Positions 1 to 10,429 of a DNA stretch of 64,000 bases are shown piece by piece; positions within the stretch are counted from its first letter, which is position 1; every line of letters starts with the position of its first letter. The notes under the pieces are model-generated. The model did not search any database. It saw nothing but the letters and a program-made list of their open reading frames with translations, and was not told the DNA's origin. Both the position numbers and the translations under genes were made by a program. The stretch lies in contig KN832569.1 in the NCBI GenBank assembly GCA_000827205.1, positions 136,647-200,646 of the forward strand, in the 5' to 3' direction. The DNA is from Plicaturopsis crispa FD-325 SS-3 (taxonomy: Eukaryota; Basidiomycota; Agaricomycetes; Amylocorticiales; Amylocorticiaceae).

Positions 1-341
1 AACACGGCCTCTCTAACCTCGTCCTCGTTCTCGGGCATCTCCGCCGCTCTAGCGCATGGTTCGTACACATCTGGGTCGTCATACATGTACGCGTTGTCGT
101 GGGCGTAGACATTTTCGAGGGCGTGGTCGTCCTCGTGGGCATAAGCATTGTCGTGCGAGCCCGACACGTAGTAGGGCTCCGGAGTTGCGTACTGCAGAAA
201 TTCGGGTGCGAAGGACGCGTCCCCGTAGTCGTAGCCGTGAAGAGACGGTACGGGTGCGTACCCAGTATTGTTGTTCCCCCGGGTGTCGTACCCGTCGTAT
301 CCGTACGAGCCAGAGCCGTAATATTCGTCGTAGTAGTCCAT
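1..341 (-). CDS. Tyr/Asp-rich hypothetical protein, 5' part only
   Basis: An open frame starts at an ATG at 341 and runs off the left edge without a stop (113 codons plus 2 nt). It begins MDYYDEYYGSGSYGYDGYD and stays rich in Tyr, Asp, Glu, His and Asn, with repeated AYAHEDD/VYAHDNAY-like stretches, so the N-terminus is probably disordered and acidic. I see no signal peptide or recognisable domain and do not recognise the family. A palindromic TCACGTGA lies 280 bp upstream. The biased but non-repetitive residue usage supports real coding; the missing 3' part prevents a functional call. Confidence 0.5.
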   Translation of the reverse strand, partial: MDYYDEYYGSGSYGYDGYDTRGNNNTGYAPVPSLHGYDYGDASFAPEFLQYATPEPYYVSGSHDNAYAHEDDHALENVYAHDNAYMYDDPDVYEPCARAAEMPENEDEVREAV

Positions 342-620
342 AATATGAAGCTGGTATTAAATGTGGAAAGCTTAAGATCAGAGGGCGGTGTGGAAAGGGA
401 GTCCTCTGCGTTGAGCAGGTGTGTTTCTCGCGAAATTGCGGTGGGCGTCGTGTAACGTCGCTGTCGGGGTCTCGCTGGCTAGCGGTAGAATGGAATGGCG
501 TGGGTCGAATCACGCTCTCATCACCACAATGGGGATGTCCGGGCGGGTCTGGGCGAATACGGTCGATATGGGTGAGATGTGGACTACGATACAGGAAGAC
601 GCGTGTAAACTACGGTGTGG

Positions 621-628
621 TCACGTGA
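621..628. promoter_or_regulatory. Palindromic E-box TCACGTGA
   Basis: A perfect 8-bp palindrome with CACGTG core, the kind of site bound by bHLH factors such as Cbf1 or USF-type proteins. It lies 280 bp upstream of the Tyr/Asp-rich gene and also contains the TGA stop of the upstream membrane-protein gene. Function is inferred from the motif only. Confidence 0.3.
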
Positions 629-2549
629 CTCCAGCTGTGGCGGCTCCAGCAGCCACAGCGTTGGCCATAACATCGAAAATTCGGATTGTCGGCGTGCAGA
701 AGACCGTTCTCGTCTCGGGTTTACCATTGTCGACTCTCATATGGAAATACCAGAACATGACTGGTTGAAGGGTCGCATTTGTGGACGTAGATCCGCAATT
801 GGGCACTGCGCTAACGCCATACTGCTGCTCGGAAGAGCTCGGGTCGAACTGAGCGGTCACGGTGCAACCCGCCGTAGACGTACTGGTGATGGTATAATTT
901 CCTGTCCCAGGTGTATCGAGTTTTTGAGACGTAGGGTTCGCACAATTGACGTTGGTTCTACGGAAGCAAGGTGTGAACATCCGGAGCACGGAGAAGAAAT
1001 GTAAACGGGAGACGAACTGAACAGCAGTCGTATTGGCCGTCATCGAGCCATTTAGGACAGGGTTTTCAGGAAACTAACGGGACATAAGCATAATTTCCAA
1101 TGAGGTACCCAAGAGCTGCGACTCACTGCAAATTCGGCTGTGGCCCATCCCCCGATAATGAATGGCGGGTCCTGGAGTCCGTTGATTACGGCGGCTTCAG
1201 CAAACTAAGTCAAAATATTTCAGACGCGGAGAGCAGCATCAAGGAACAGATGTTATACCCCAGCAGCAGCCGAGAAAGCGTTGAGCGCTGCAATATTCGG
1301 CGCGAGGCCGATGCTGCTGATGCTCGTCACATTAGTATCTGCGACCAACAGATTAGTTATTCAAAATCGCGTGACGTCTAGATGGGTACGAACCCTGAGT
1401 GAATGGAAGCTGTCTGATCTGGAAAATTGAGCCCGCGAGAGGCTGAAGGATGTACGTTGCAAGAGCTGTAATAGTCGACACATGCAACAGCCAGTGACCG
1501 TGCTTTGCAGACACCCAGACGGTATATAGTTTGCTTGAAGACGAGGACTGAGCAACGCGGTGGACGAGTGGAAGCGACAGACTCACTTTAAGGCAATCTG
1601 TGGGCGCAACAAACGTTAGTGAGCATGCAAGGAGAGACAGAAGAGGACGCATACGTAGTCGAGTAGTAAACTCTCTTCAGCTGGTGCACTGTTGCGGGAT
1701 AAATTCACGTATGGCTTATCAGAGGACCGTTAGATACCTGGTGGTTTAGACGGGTATGATAACCTACTTGGTACCATCTGATCATCCAGTCTGTAACGCC
1801 CCACAGCAAGGCAAGAGGCGCAACAAGCAATGTCGGGAAAAAGGACTGCACAGCAGAACAGTTAGTAATGTAGGACTAGCGCAGCGTGTCTTATACTGAC
1901 GGTCAGAAACTGTGTCGACACAAAGCTAAAGACGTTGCGCTCGGGGACAGCAAATCCTGAAGTTCGTCCCAGTTAAGTATATACCACATGCTGGGTAGCG
2001 ATACCATTGCTCACCATTGTTCTTATATGATATATTCAACGCAACTTCGAGCGCAACGGCAAGCCCGATCATTAGCAGCGCGATGGCTGCAACGATCCAT
2101 ACGTTCAATATCAGCGGTTCCTACTCACGAATAACGCAACCATGAGTTCCCAACTGTACGCGCGAAGTCAATTTCAAGGCACTCACATAGCGTTTTGGTC
2201 TCTTCCGTTCAACGCCAGGGGTAGGGATGAGATGCACGGACTCCCGGAAACGCGACGAAGTTCCGCTAGTAGGACGTAGACCCGCCTCACTGTCTGCGAA
2301 TGAATCCGCAGCAGAGTAAGAGTCGCGAGAACCGGACATATAGCTCGAAAGCGAAGGAGTATGAGACTTTCGCGCGGGGCGGTAGTCGGTAGCGCTAGCC
2401 ATGGAATCCGCTTCGCCAGGCAAGTTCGTCTGTACTCCGCTTGGTAAAGCGTGTCCTAGACTGGCTACGCAACCGTTGAATGTTGTTCCTTTGCGGACTC
2501 GGGAATTGTCCTGTGAGGGCGAGGAGGAGGAGGAACGGAGGAGCGCCAA
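621..2549 (-). CDS. DUF3433-like basidiomycete membrane protein, apparently lacking its C-terminal half
   Basis: Eleven exons on the minus strand (2549-2187, 2120-2015, 1956-1901, 1845-1768, 1714-1655, 1597-1587, 1533-1394, 1338-1259, 1204-1127, 1073-1018, 957-621) give 454 aa with every phase matching. The N-terminus is Ser-rich. Membrane segments follow around VWIVAAIALLMIGLAVAL and FPTLLVAPLALLWGVTDW. Then come the conserved PYVNLS..SLLLDY block, ITALATYILQPLAGSIFQ, and an extracellular-type region containing NTTAVQTNVNC and LQPVMFWYFH. This order matches a family I recall from polypores as DUF3433-related; function unknown. Relatives I remember continue for several hundred residues with more helices. 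Here a TGA follows soon after the FCTPTIRIFDV block, and the DNA beyond looks like the next gene's promoter. The exact start codon is uncertain. Exon 6 is only 11 nt. Confidence 0.6.
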
Positions 2550-2875
2550 GTCTCCATGATCAATTGTTGCAAGTACTTGAAGACTACAATTGGCTGTGCG
2601 CGTCGTGTGCCTTGACGCGACAGCGCTCCGTCTCGGACGCGTGCGCGAGAAATTACTTGTAAATTACATACACTGATACATCCTGTGACGGTCATCTCGG
2701 GACTCAAACTCTCCAGTCTCGGAGACGGCGACATGAAAATTCTCCTGAGATCCCCATCGCAAGCCAGCCGCTAGTTGCTGTGCATTACCGCGTCTACAAC
2801 AGTGCAACAACCATCTCGTTCTCCAACAGTCGAGCTGACGCTATATTCTACGCTTTTTCACGACACTTCAACGCA
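2550..2875. other. Intergenic region between divergent genes
   Basis: About 330 bp between the minus-strand membrane-protein gene and the plus-strand DUF6535 gene. It presumably holds both promoters. I see no clear TATA box or repeat. Confidence 0.4.
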
Positions 2876-5800
2876 ATGCCTTCTCATAGTCGGCGACGTA
2901 TACACCCAGAACCGGAGCGGCCTAGACGAATCAGCAGTGCAGAGAGACCTCCGCATGCTCGACGTAGGACTGCAAACCGCTCGCCCCCGGGTGAGCCGCC
3001 GCTCACTGCGATTTTCAGCGATGTACGACTAATCTTCGTTCTATTTCAGATATCCGGCTGCAAGCAAACTCTGCGGGATCGGCCAGTGTCGATCTACGGC
3101 AAGAGCGAGTACTCAACTACGTCCAGGGGGGAGTCGACTCACTCGCAGACGCCGACGAAGCCGCCTGGCTCCCCCCGAGCGTACATCACGACAGCGAGCT
3201 CGAACGAGATACGGCACCGGAGTCGGATGGATCCCTCGCGGTACAGGACGACGAGGTTGAAAGTCAGTTGTGCAAATTCATGAAGTTGTTTCGCATGTGC
3301 TAAAGTGTTAATAACAGATGCTTCGAACGCGATAAATTATTCGTTCGAGTCCTCGTCTCCACCGGCCTCCAGCCATGTCCCCTCGCGAGCATCTCAAGTC
3401 TCTAGCCCTCCTGCCAACTCCTCCCCTCCGTCCTCAGAGTTCATACCGGCCTCCGCCCCGGCTTCTGCACCTACTTCCACGTCGACTCATTATAGCCCGA
3501 GCCATCAGCCTACGGAAGGCAGTGAAAGTGACTCCCAAGCTCCCTCTACGCATCCGGCGTCTCGGCCTAGTGCTGTATCGACAAATACTCCTGCAGACCC
3601 CGCCATTGAACGGCCTCCTCACATCTCAATCAGCGTAATACAACCTCGCTCCGACGGCTCTTCATTCCGGCGGTCTGGCGATGACAACCAGCGCTCCGCT
3701 TTCATACCTCTTCCACCACCTGATTATCATAGCTTTCGTGAGTCCTCTATATCACTATTTTACTGTGAGATTTCCTGACACGCTTCTCAAAGGACGCGGT
3801 TCTCCTCAGTGGCTGCGTGACAACGCACCTGCTTTTATACCGGCACGACCAGGGGTACTGTCTCATCATCATGTTTTTTCCACTATGATGCATGCCTAAC
3901 TATATCCTAAAGGAATCAATTGTCATCCCAGGCCGACCTGGAACTGAACGAACTGTTCCAGATGTTAAGGCTGATGCTCCAATATGGACAACTTATGTTC
4001 AAGAGGCCAGTGAGCAGGATAAGGACCAGATTGAAAAGTGGGATAAAAATATGGATGTCATCCTGGTCTTTGTAAGTTCTGTAACTCATTTTTGTCATGC
4101 CATATTTATATAACTTCAACTCTACAGGCTGGGTTGTTCTCTGCCATCTTAACTGCATTTATTATTGAATTCTACAAGCTTTTACAGCAGGATCCTCAAG
4201 ATACCACCAATGCTCTTTTGCAGAATGTTACAGCTACACTACAGGCTATTTTACAGAACCCAGATGGTGGTGGCACAGTCCCCATCATCAATGATTCCAC
4301 AGCTTTTCAGGTCTCAACACTAGTCCTATGGGTCAATGGCCTCTGGTTTTCCAGTTTAGCATGCAGCTTAGGTGCTGCCATGGCTGCCATGGTGGTCAAG
4401 CAGTGGATCCAGTTCTACAGCCCTGCCAAAAACAGTGGCAATGCCCATGATAATGCCCAGAGGAGGCAGTATCAGTATAATGCCCTCCACCAGTGGAGAG
4501 TGCCTGATATCATCAATGTCCTGCCCCTCTTGATGCATCTATCAGTGGGCTTGTTCCTAGTGGGCCTAGTTTTGCAGCTCTGGCAGATCAATTTCATTCT
4601 AGCTGTTGTTATGGTTGGCATTTTGGGCACTGTCCTGGCCATATATCTTGTGACATTGGTGCTGCCTCTAATATATGCTGCCTGCCCATACAAGAACTCT
4701 GCAGTTGTTCAGCTCAGAGACAGTTTGCATTTCCTGCATCTTCACCTGTGGGAAGCCTGGTTCAGGATCCTAGAATTTATCAATTACTTGGCTACACAGC
4801 AGAAATGGGATCCACTTTTGGACATTGAAAAGACTCTTAGCAAGCTAATCCAGGTGTATGAGCATACTCCCAGCTATATGGAGAAGCAGGAGATACTGCA
4901 GTTGACAGATAGATTAGAGGCAGATAGTGTTATCTGGCTCTTAGACAAGTCACAAAACCAGGACACTATACACATTGCATTACAATATGTCAAAGAGCTC
5001 TCCCCAGTCCCTGCACTAGTGGACACTTTCCTAGACCATGGGGTTCTTGATACACTGGCGCAAAAGTCCAGACTGCCTTTACCACAAAAAGCAGAATCCA
5101 CAGCTTATGATTACACCTGGCCCTGGCCTTACAACAGCATGACACCTCATGATGAAATATTCCAAGACCTCTCAGAGACTACAGACTACATGCTTTCCTT
5201 GATGTCTATTTGGCATCACCCCTGCTATCTTCTCTCTGAGAGGTATACATACCCTGCTCTCTCAGCACCACAGCACAAGAGTGAATACACTCCCCTGTTT
5301 GGTGACTGGCTTATTCTGTGGAGATCTATCTTGCGCAAATATGATAATGATTTGGAGGAAATGTGGAGAGGGGATTGGGATATCAAAGCTTTGGTAGCAC
5401 TGGTGTGCACAGAAACCCATTATCATCATCTGCATCCCCATGCTGCTCCCCTACTACCAGGACTAGATGATGAGAAAACTGTCCTAGATGACCTCCTTAT
5501 CCTCCTGGACTTTGCTCCTTTCTTAAACAGGGAGTGTGGTTCTGACATTGTCTGCATGATTCTAGACACCCTGGCATTTATCTTGGTTGACCTGCAAAAG
5601 GAAGAAGATTGTGTATTAAGACCAGAAATCTTGAAACTGCTAGTGATCTTGTTCACCAGGAATTTAGGGTTTGAAAACAATCTGGTTCTAGAGAAACTTG
5701 ATCTCTGTATCCAACTGTACACCATGGAGAGCAGCAAGGGTCTTGCTATCAGCACATCCTATCACACCCCATCTCCTAGCAAAGACCCAACTCTAAGCTC

Positions 5801-6902
5801 ACAGGCTACTTGTCTAGAGTTGATTGAAAACTTCCAGGCATTTGAGGGAGAAGACATGGAGGCAATCATTGACCGCTGCACTGCATACATCTTCCACACC
5901 AATTTAGAAAGGGATGACATTGATGAGGCAACAACCCTCATGTTTGAAAAGATACCTGCAAGACATATTTCAGCCTTCCTAGACTCAGTGTCCACAGACC
6001 CCTTAGAGTTTGTCACATGGGACTCTTTTGAGTGGTTCCTTGATTTGCTGTGCCACTGGTTAACAGTACACACAGATGACCTCAGCTTCCTGATACAACT
6101 GACCAGGCTTGCATCTGCGTTGCTACATTATAATGAACAGACTGCAGATGCAATGTATGCCACCTCAGAAAAGTTTCTGCCTGTTCTATGCAGCATCATG
6201 CTTTCTGATGACAACACTGGCAATCCTTCCAACATAGACAGCAGCCTGGCCAACATAGTGTGCAGTGAGCTCTGCTTTGCCCTAGGCAGGTCACTTGGCA
6301 CACAGCCAGAATCCTCTAACGAGGGCCTGTTCAACCAGTTCCTGAAATTAGGCACCATGGACAAGATCATGGCATTCCTCATGTCATCTGCAAAATCTGC
6401 ACAGTGCAATATCAACTGGTCCAGGTTTATCAACATGTGGGATGACATGCTGCAGAAAGAGACTGAGCAGGGCCTGGAGCAGGATCTGCACACTGCATTC
6501 ACCACAGCTCCTTGGGAGGAGCAGATGCACATGTGCCTGGAAAGATACTATGATGATTCCATGCCTGCAAGGAGTGCAGAATTTATCCAGGTCTATGAGG
6601 CACTTGTGGGTGCAGTGGCAATTACACTGCATGAGGCTAGTACAGATGATATACTGGCTTCTGGGTCTTCTAGCCATGACTACACATATTCTAGTGCAGA
6701 GCATGGTGCCACCACATTTACAGATCTTACAGAAAAGTCATCACATAGACCAGTATCTGATAGTCCAACAGATAGTACACAAAGTGAGACTTCACCACCT
6801 GAAGTTGTGCCATCCCAGGGAGAAAGCTCCATTGATTATGGGTTCCTTGATACTGTACCAATCTCAACAGATTTGAATCCTGATGTATTAGCAGTACCTT
6901 AA
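2876..6902 (+). CDS. DUF6535-domain membrane protein
   Basis: Six exons (2876-2990, 3050-3262, 3318-3737, 3793-3854, 3913-4071, 4128-6902) encode 1247 aa in one frame. The N-terminus is Arg/Pro-rich, then Ser/Pro-rich and disordered up to about residue 250. A DUF6535 domain follows: the pre-helix motif IEKWDKNMDVILVF, the first helix AGLFSAILTAFIIEFYKLLQ, a second helix near VLWVNGLWFSSLACSLGAAM, and helices near LMHLSVGLFLVGLVLQLW and VVMVGILGTVLAIYLVTLVL. The remaining 700 or so residues look helical and soluble, ending in a Ser/Thr-rich tail. DUF6535 proteins are abundant in Agaricomycetes and of unknown role. The last exon is nearly free of CpG, unlike exons 1-4. The start was chosen as the first ATG giving a continuous spliced frame; the domain assignment is firm, the first exon less so. 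Confidence 0.8.
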
Positions 6903-7125
6903 CAAGTAGTATCACAAAAATGAATCCCTTGTGACACAATCTACACTAATGAGAACTGAATCTGTAAGAAAGTGAAGTGCATAGAAGGTAAGTGATAGAT
7001 CTCATTCAAGGGAGAGTCAACACAATCACAAAGACCAACATAAATCTTTTTTAATAGAACTAGGCCAAGCTAAATGACAAGTGGTGGAATGTTTTTGTAA
7101 AAGTAGGGTATGAGTGGGGAAGGAC
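3856..7125. other. CpG-depleted block
   Basis: By eye I find only about five CpG dinucleotides in the 2775-bp last exon of the DUF6535 gene, and none I could see from its stop to about 7125. Exons 1-4 upstream and the DNA from about 7126 rightward are CpG-rich. The change is abrupt on both sides; the left edge falls in or near the intron at 3855-3912. TpG and CpA are frequent, as expected after deamination of methylated CpG. Confidence 0.75.
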
Positions 7126-7380
7126 AGCGGGTGACCAATCAACTTGTCTAGCATCCCATCACCAGTTGGCGGAGACTTGAGAGCGGTGGGTACAGAACAC
7201 GCGGTCACCGAGGCCCGAGAGGAGGTAGCATGTGCATATACGGCTGCCTACGGCCATCGAGTGGTGCCAGCAGCCCCGCCCGGTGGCAGCTGTATGCGCA
7301 CGCGAGCGTCGATTGCCGTCCTTGTGCGCAGTGGCACCGGACGTCGCCGTGTAGCCGAACACGAGCACATCTATGACCCG

Positions 7381-9720
7381 ACAAATGGAAGGAAGGAAGG
7401 AAAGGAGAACAAAGAAGGACGAAAGAAGAGGGGGGTAGAGGACGGAAGAAAGAAGAGGCATGGCTGCCGTCGCCTCGCACGCCTAAGCACGACACACGAA
7501 GGCGAGGAACGTACACGGAAGATGGGAGACGGAGACGCGACACGGGTTGGGTAACGATTGCGGCGATGACGCGGGGAGGAGCGCAGTCACAACGCGAGGG
7601 AAAATCACAGCTGCGACGAGGAAGACTCTGATCCATGCGACCGAGAAGTCCGACGACGGCGAGCATGGATTACAGCGAGGACAAGCGTGGGGTCCAGCGA
7701 CGGCCAGTGCGAGTTTCAGCGGCAGCGGCCGACGATTGAAGCGACAGGCGAGCGCAGACCGCAATAATAACACGGGAATGACTCTGACCAAGAAAGAACC
7801 ACCAAGTCACAGACGGGACCGAACTGCGAGCAAAGAACAGAGAGATGTTATCATACGCGTACGGCAAACACAGAACGGAAACGGAACACTGTACGGCATG
7901 CCCGCAGACGGACCGAGAATGAACGTGCGGCAGCGTATGGAGAGGACGCGATTGTCAAATTGAAGGGATGCATTTGCCGCAAGGAACGGACACATGTTCG
8001 TGTGTGCTTTGTGAAGAAAAATAGAGTCGGTGCGTTGAGGGTCGTGTCGGCGTACCAAAAGAGTGAGTTGGGGCATTGGAGGAACGCGCAGCGGGCGCGA
8101 TGGGGCATGGAAAGGCATACAGAACCGCCAGCGCGTAGACGGGAGACGCGAGGGAATCTGCGAAAGAAAGAAAGGAACACGGAAACATTGCACCCTTAAA
8201 TGCAAACACAAAGGCGACAGGAACGCACACATAATCGAAACCACGACACGGGCGACGAATAGAGCAGGTGCCGCTCAGAGCGCCGGGCCGTAAACGTGTC
8301 TCCAAAAGAAAGAAACAAAAAAGGGGAGCAAAGGCACCCTTGAGCGCACATACGAAGGCCAAAAAAACGCACACATGCACGCAATCACGACGCGATCAGC
8401 CATGACCCCGCACAGCGCGCCAACGAGTATTTTACGCGGGCGGAGACTGCAGAACATAACTGGGGGAACATCGTACCGCCAGCTACGGCACATAACTATC
8501 CCGCGCCAAACGCCAGAAAGAGTGGGTACGGCAGGCCTGCGGAGGGGCCGAGTGGAGTGGGCCCATTGAAGGAGCGCGTAGCCGTAAGTATGGAAGGGAC
8601 GCGGTGCCGCGTTGAAGAGTGAAGGAAAACCCGGCCGCAGTGAGGTCGTATGTGCACTGTGCAGAAGGATCGCGTTAGCGTATTGAGAATGTATGTTGGC
8701 GCATTGAAGGAACACGCAGTGAGCGCGATGGGGCATAGGAAGGCCCACTAGACACACGGAACAGCCAGCGCGCAGACGGAAGCGGCGAACGCGTCTGCCA
8801 TGGTTACATAACGCAACCCATAACGCAGACAACGCTTCCATCCATGACACCACCCACAGCGCCAGCAAGTATCCGGCGTGGGCGAGACCTACAGGATACA
8901 ACGGGGGAACATCGTGCAGCCAGCTACGGCACAGAAGTGCCCCGCGCCGAACGCCAGCAAGAGTTCAGTAGCCCGTGTACGGCAGGCCTGCGGAAGAACC
9001 GAGAAGGCACGCGTAGCCGCAGTGCAGGAACATGAGGCCATGCATGCACTGCGCAGAAGGACTTTGTCAGCGTAGTAAAAGAGCATGCTGCAGACATGAC
9101 CAGAGACAAGGAATAGCTTGCAGACATGCGAGATGGCCAGCGCGTAGACGAGATGACCGCTGGCGCGTAGACGAGACGACCGCGCCTAGAGGGGAGCTGC
9201 GAGCGTCTGCAAAAGAAAAAAGGAAGGAAAGAAAGGAAGAAAAGAACGAATGAGAGGAGGAGACAAAAGGCAGCCCCAGTGCACATACGCCGATTCCAAA
9301 ACACATACCCGTGACCATGATGTGGGCGACGCGTCCACCCATGAGCGCACAAAGCGCCAGCGAGTACTGAAGTATTGAAACGCAAGCAAAAAAGCAGACA
9401 CCACAAGGAAGACCATAGAATCGCACCGCCACTGGCGCAGGCACGCAACACGCGAGGATCACCACGTGGAACCTCGTGGAAGGGGCGCAAATTGAAAGAG
9501 CGTGGCTCGGGTAAGTGACGGTGGGCCTGCGTCGTCATGCAGCATGAGGAGGGGCGTATTGAATGAACGCGTGGCCGAGGGGAGGTCCGAGTGAGAGCAT
9601 TGCATTCGAGAAACACGTAGCGGTGCTGAAGAGCGTGTTTGTGTATCGGAACAGTGGGTGGGCCAGGAGAAAGACCAAGCGGACTGATTGTTCACGGCGG
9701 TAACGCGAGTCCGAGCCCGA
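7381..9720. repeat. Degenerate tandem repeat region without genes
   Basis: Diverged direct repeats fill this stretch. 8401-8553 matches 8843-9003, both ending in CGGCAGGCCTGCGGA. 8072-8160 matches 8700-8795, sharing GCGCGATGGGGCAT. A block at 8190-8245 recurs at 8335-8393 and weakly at 9270-9330. A GCAGAAGGA-containing block at 8651 recurs near 9051. Purine-rich GAAAGAAAGGAA tracts occur at 7385-7460, 8165, 8300 and 9211-9255. The plus strand is purine-biased. Open frames here lack any domain and shift between copies. It looks like an old, composite satellite or minisatellite. Confidence 0.6.
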
Positions 9721-10429
9721 CGTGGCTGTGACGGCGCATGGAAATCCCGCACTGAAGGAGTCGAATCGCCTTTGTGTACCGGCGGCATGCATTGGACTCA
9801 CGATCGCAGGTTGTCGGCAGCATTGCAGATACAATTGATATGAATCTGATGCAGGCCTGCGGTCGTGTACGCTTGTGATATAGCACGGTTCCTGCGTTCG
9901 AGTAAGTGTTGCTGATGGAGTATTTGTGGCGTCGTTGCCCCAGGCGTACTAGTCCATCGTATTGAATAGACGGGCAGCGTTCGAGGACCGGTGAGCCGTG
10001 GCATGCGGCGAGTGCTTCACTGTCGAGCTGGTGCGTACTCGAGTTGCTGAAAGTGAACATTGGCTGCACGTGACGGGCTTACGGACCAATGAGATGACGC
10101 GCGTATAACCCACTTGAGCCCTCCCCTCTTTACGATCCCGTAACACTCCGGTCGCGACTAACAACCGTCGCTGAGGCTGGGGCCCCTGAGACCAGCGCCG
10201 CCTCGAGTGGTGCGCGGCGTGTGATGCGCCCAGGCCAGGACGGGGGGGCTGAAACAGCAAAGGGGAACGCCGACATGGCCCCTAAGGCTCGGTTTACGTT
10301 TGTTTAGGGACATGATCGGACCGGGGCTCGGCTAATCGGTTGGCAGCCAATCGCTGCTACTTATTCCCTCGCCTCCCATCCCGTCGTTCGTTCTCTCCTT
10401 CTTACCCACTTCCCCCTCTCGACAACACG
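9721..10429. other. Upstream region of the Sfp1-like gene
   Basis: No gene is supported. The last 100 bp before the ATG at 10430 are pyrimidine-rich (CTCTCC, CTTCTTACCC), which is common around transcription starts in these fungi. Confidence 0.4.

Noticed and set aside
4092-4127. ATG at 4092 as start of the DUF6535 protein
   Set aside because: This lies in an intron; splicing 4071 to 4128 joins the conserved DVILVF to AGLFSAIL, and the upstream exons continue the frame.
8275-9616. Long minus-strand open frames (up to 230 aa) in the 7-10 kb island
   Set aside because: They lie in purine-biased degenerate repeats, have no domain or splice pattern, and the frame changes between repeat copies.
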